A stretch of DNA of 64,000 bases from CAZNKU01 sp045654805 (lineage in GTDB: Bacteria; Bacillota; Clostridia; Monoglobales; Firm-18): the NCBI GenBank assembly GCA_045654805.1, contig JAZOOD010000027.1, positions 3,349 to 67,348 of the forward strand, given 5' to 3'. Positions 61,462 through 64,000 of the stretch are shown in pieces (position 1 is the stretch's first letter; the number at the start of each line of letters is the position of its first letter). The position numbers were made by a program, and so were the translations under genes. The notes under the pieces are model-generated. The model was given only the letters and a program-made list of their open reading frames with translations, did no database searches and was not told the DNA's origin.

Positions 61462-63474
61462 ATGATTAATTGCGAATTACTTGCACCTGCAGGGAATATG
61501 AAATCACTAGAAGCTGCTGTACTCTGCGGAGCTGATGCTGTTTATCTCGGGGGTAGTTTATTTAACGCAAGAGCATCTGCCGTTAATTTTAATGACGATG
61601 AGCTTAAAGAAGCTGTAAACTTTTGTCATATTAGAAAAGTAAAAGTATATGTTACTGTAAACATTTTAATATCCGACAAAGAATTTGGAGAGCTTGATGC
61701 TTTCATACGCAAAATCAACAAAATTGGTGTTGATGGAGTGATTGTTCAGGATATAGGTGTTGCAATGTATATTAAAAAAATCGCACCCGATTTACACTTA
61801 CATGCAAGCACACAGATGACTGTATATGATACAGAAGGCGCAAAATTTTTAAAAGATTTGGGATTTAAAAGAGTTGTACTTGCACGCGAGCTTTCTGCAG
61901 AAAAAATTAAAGAAATATCGCAAAATTCAGGTATCGAAACAGAAATCTTCGTGCACGGAGCAATGTGTCTTTGTTATTCCGGCCAATGTCTTATGTCCGG
62001 TATTATCGGTGGCAGAAGCGGAAACCGCGGCAAATGTGCCCAACCCTGTAGATTACAATATAGAATTGACAACAAAAACGGATTTTTGATGAGTCTTAAG
62101 GATATGTGCCTTATTAGTCATCTTAAAGAAATTGAAAGATGCGGAGTTGCATCACTTAAAATTGAAGGCAGAATGAAAGGTCCGGAATATGTAGGTACAA
62201 TTGTATCCATATATAAAAAATATCTTGAAAACGAAGCTGACGTTTCAAAGGAAGATTATAGCAGATTAGAAAAAGTCTTTTACAGAGGAGGTTTTTCTGA
62301 TGGATATTTCCTGAATAAAAAGGGAAATGAAATGTTTTGTCATACAAAACCCGACAACCCCTACCTCCGTCAGGAAGATTCATACACGCTTAACGAAAAT
62401 TATAAAAAAACACACATATATATGTTTTTTAACGGACATACGGGCAAAAATCTTAAATTAACTGCAGTTGATGAATACGGCAATACAGCAGAATATATTT
62501 CCGAAAAACAATTGGAACAAGCAAAAAATTCTTCTGCCTCATCCGACAGAATAAAAGAAAATTTAAACAAACTTGGTGACACAGTCTTTAAAGCAGAAAA
62601 TATTGAAATAAACATTGACCAAAATGTATTTATTCCAACCTCGGAAATAAACAGAGCAAGGCGTGAAGTCACAAGCAAACTTGAAGAACTTATTATAAAA
62701 TCATATAGAAGAACAGATAAAAACTTAAAATTCGATAATAACTTTTACTCAATACCAAAAGAAGATTTTGAATTATCCGTATCTGTTTCTGACAAAAACC
62801 AGCTTGATGCAATACGAAAAACAGATTGCAAGCGCATATATGTACCTATAGAACTTAATGATTTTAAAGATGAGGAAATTGTTGTTTTGCCAAGAATAAC
62901 ACCTGATAATCTTGAAGATATTTTAAATAAAATTCCAAATATGGAAGTTCTGGTACGAAATATCGGTCAGTTAAATATTGCAAAAAGGTGTAACAAAAAA
63001 ATTCAGTTGGACTTTACGATGAATGTATTTAACACATATTCCTGTGAATTTTACAAAAATATGGATATCAACACCATAACTGTATCCACAGAACTGACTT
63101 TAAAACAAATTAAACCTATGGCAGATATACTTGGTTGTGAAGCTGTAATATACGGCAAGCTACCTATGGTAATTACAGAAAATTGTATGATTAAAACATC
63201 AGTGGGATGTAAACACGGCGGATACATTTATGACCGTACAAATGAAAGCTTTTTGATAAAGTGTCTGCCTGATTGCAGAAATGAAATATATAATTCAAAA
63301 CCAATTATAATGTCCGACAAACTTGATGACATCAAATATACCGGCATCAAATACGGCAGACTGAATTTTGTTGATGAATCTGCAAAAAAATGTGTAGAAA
63401 TATATAATGCCTACAAAAATGGCAAGGTTATAAATACGGAATTTACAAGAGGTAAATTTTATAAAGGAGTTTAA
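61462..63474 (+). CDS. U32 family peptidase with DUF3656 region, 670 aa
   Basis: Collagenase-like U32 protein. Relatives include enzymes of tRNA/rRNA hydroxylation (TrhP, RlhA), so peptidase activity is not certain. N-terminal LLAPAGNMKSLEAAVLCGADAVYLGG, LHLHASTQMTVYD, the U32 signature ETEIFVHGAMCLCYSGQC (about 158-175), GKCAQPCRL, and SLKDMCLI...LKIEGRMKGPEYV. A C-terminal DUF3656-like half follows (about 370-670). Co-directional with zapA and dut; dut starts 4 nt after its stop. Confidence 0.93.
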   Translation: MINCELLAPAGNMKSLEAAVLCGADAVYLGGSLFNARASAVNFNDDELKEAVNFCHIRKVKVYVTVNILISDKEFGELDAFIRKINKIGVDGVIVQDIGVAMYIKKIAPDLHLHASTQMTVYDTEGAKFLKDLGFKRVVLARELSAEKIKEISQNSGIETEIFVHGAMCLCYSGQCLMSGIIGGRSGNRGKCAQPCRLQYRIDNKNGFLMSLKDMCLISHLKEIERCGVASLKIEGRMKGPEYVGTIVSIYKKYLENEADVSKEDYSRLEKVFYRGGFSDGYFLNKKGNEMFCHTKPDNPYLRQEDSYTLNENYKKTHIYMFFNGHTGKNLKLTAVDEYGNTAEYISEKQLEQAKNSSASSDRIKENLNKLGDTVFKAENIEINIDQNVFIPTSEINRARREVTSKLEELIIKSYRRTDKNLKFDNNFYSIPKEDFELSVSVSDKNQLDAIRKTDCKRIYVPIELNDFKDEEIVVLPRITPDNLEDILNKIPNMEVLVRNIGQLNIAKRCNKKIQLDFTMNVFNTYSCEFYKNMDINTITVSTELTLKQIKPMADILGCEAVIYGKLPMVITENCMIKTSVGCKHGGYIYDRTNESFLIKCLPDCRNEIYNSKPIIMSDKLDDIKYTGIKYGRLNFVDESAKKCVEIYNAYKNGKVINTEFTRGKFYKGV

Positions 63475-63478
63475 AATT

Positions 63479-63928
63479 ATGGAGCTTAAAATCAAATTTG
63501 AATCAGATAAAATAGGCAATTCTATCCCTGCACCATTTTATGCCAGCACAGGTGCGGCAGGTATGGACCTTGCGGCATGCATAGATGAAAGTATCACTAT
63601 CACTGCAGGAAAACATCAGATTATCCCTACCGGTATATCTATTGCTCTTCCATCAAACGAATACGTAGCACTTGTTTATGTACGCAGTTCATTAGGCTTT
63701 AAAAAAGGTGTTACTCTTTCAAACTCAGTCGGTGTAATAGACAGTGATTACCGAGGCGAAATTAAAGTTTCACTTGCAAACTTGTCTGATAAGGACTTTG
63801 TTGTAAATCCTGGCGACAGAATAGCACAGCTTGTTATTACTCCGGTATGCATTCCGGAAATTGAAGTTGTTAATGAATTACCGTCTACAGACAGAGGTGA
63901 AGGTGGATTTGGCTCAACCGGTAAATAA
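63479..63928 (+). CDS. dut: dUTP diphosphatase, 149 aa
   Basis: Trimeric dUTPase removing dUTP. Motifs in order: AGMDLAACID (1), VRSSLGFKKG (2), GVIDSDYRGEI (3), GDRIAQLVI (4) and the P-loop-like RGEGGFGSTG (5). Length typical. The next gene starts inside its 3' end. Confidence 0.97.
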   Translation: MELKIKFESDKIGNSIPAPFYASTGAAGMDLAACIDESITITAGKHQIIPTGISIALPSNEYVALVYVRSSLGFKKGVTLSNSVGVIDSDYRGEIKVSLANLSDKDFVVNPGDRIAQLVITPVCIPEIEVVNELPSTDRGEGGFGSTGK

Positions 63929-64000
63929 ACCAACAAAAGCGGATATAATTCTCATTATATTCGTATTAATAATATCCGTTTTAATTATCATATTATCATC
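63909..64000 (+). CDS. Start of a membrane protein (NusG-II-like), cut by window end
   Basis: TTG at 63909 opens a frame that overlaps dut by 20 nt and runs to the window edge (30 codons seen). It starts LAQPVNKPTKADII, followed by a strongly hydrophobic segment. This is the usual N-terminus of small NusG domain II-containing membrane proteins in Firmicutes (KADIxLIxxxL), but too little is visible to be sure. AAGGTGG lies just upstream. Confidence 0.5.
   Translation, partial: MAQPVNKPTKADIILIIFVLIISVLIIILS

Noticed and set aside
1..64000. CRISPR array or cas genes
   Set aside because: No regularly spaced direct repeats or Cas-like proteins were seen.

Overview
The window comes from a low-GC, spore-forming member of the Clostridia (Firmicutes). 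The evidence is the set of sporulation genes (spoVG, yunB, ytfJ/gerW, a ylmC/ymxH-type gene, a SleB-like cortex hydrolase and a cotJC fragment), the Firmicute-type addAB, murT/gatD, ireB and gatCAB genes, Gram-positive gene order, AT-rich DNA and many TTG/GTG starts. Most of it is ordinary chromosome.

Positions 1 to about 5.72 kb are an accessory island. Leftward it encodes a large serine recombinase (running off the window), a small SHOCT-like protein, a small resolvase-type serine recombinase, an unrecognised protein and two lipoproteins. It also holds two promoter-to-terminator RNA units with no clear ORF. One (5212-5370) folds into a long nested hairpin in which every imperfect pair is a G.U wobble on the transcribed strand. 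The island ends inside a cotJC-like manganese-catalase gene. That gene has lost about 58 N-terminal residues but keeps an open frame and its remaining metal ligands. This is the layout of a recombinase element interrupting a sporulation gene and is the most interesting feature of the window.

6.2-9.0 kb: two tRNA-Ser genes, pth-prs and an OGG-type glycosylase, all leftward. 9.0-17.1 kb: a rightward DUF6062 gene, then a leftward envelope cluster (murT-gatD, two DUF4330 proteins, a glycosyltransferase, an O-antigen-ligase family protein, murJ, ireB). 17.2-27.6 kb: pheST, addBA and spoVG. 27.7-36.8 kb: rightward murC, then leftward PHP, nrdR and ylmC-type genes, then rightward yunB, ligA and gatCAB.

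36.8-57.4 kb is almost entirely leftward: two very small unlisted genes (56 aa, and a 44-aa Asn/Gln-rich protein), yhbY, ytfJ, DUF2953, scpBA, an M50-like membrane protein lacking the first His of HExxH, uvrC, ptsH, hemZ (N-terminally short), an MBL hydrolase, rel, recJ, a Gld-like ABC system with DUF4340, hisS, engB and lon. 57.5-64 kb is mostly rightward: sleB-like, comEA, upp, tepA, zapA, a U32 peptidase, dut and the start of a membrane protein, with tRNA-Thr and hup leftward.

Many genes overlap by 1-4 bases, so the leftward blocks probably work as operons. Protein names rest on recognised motifs and family resemblance; no database search was possible.
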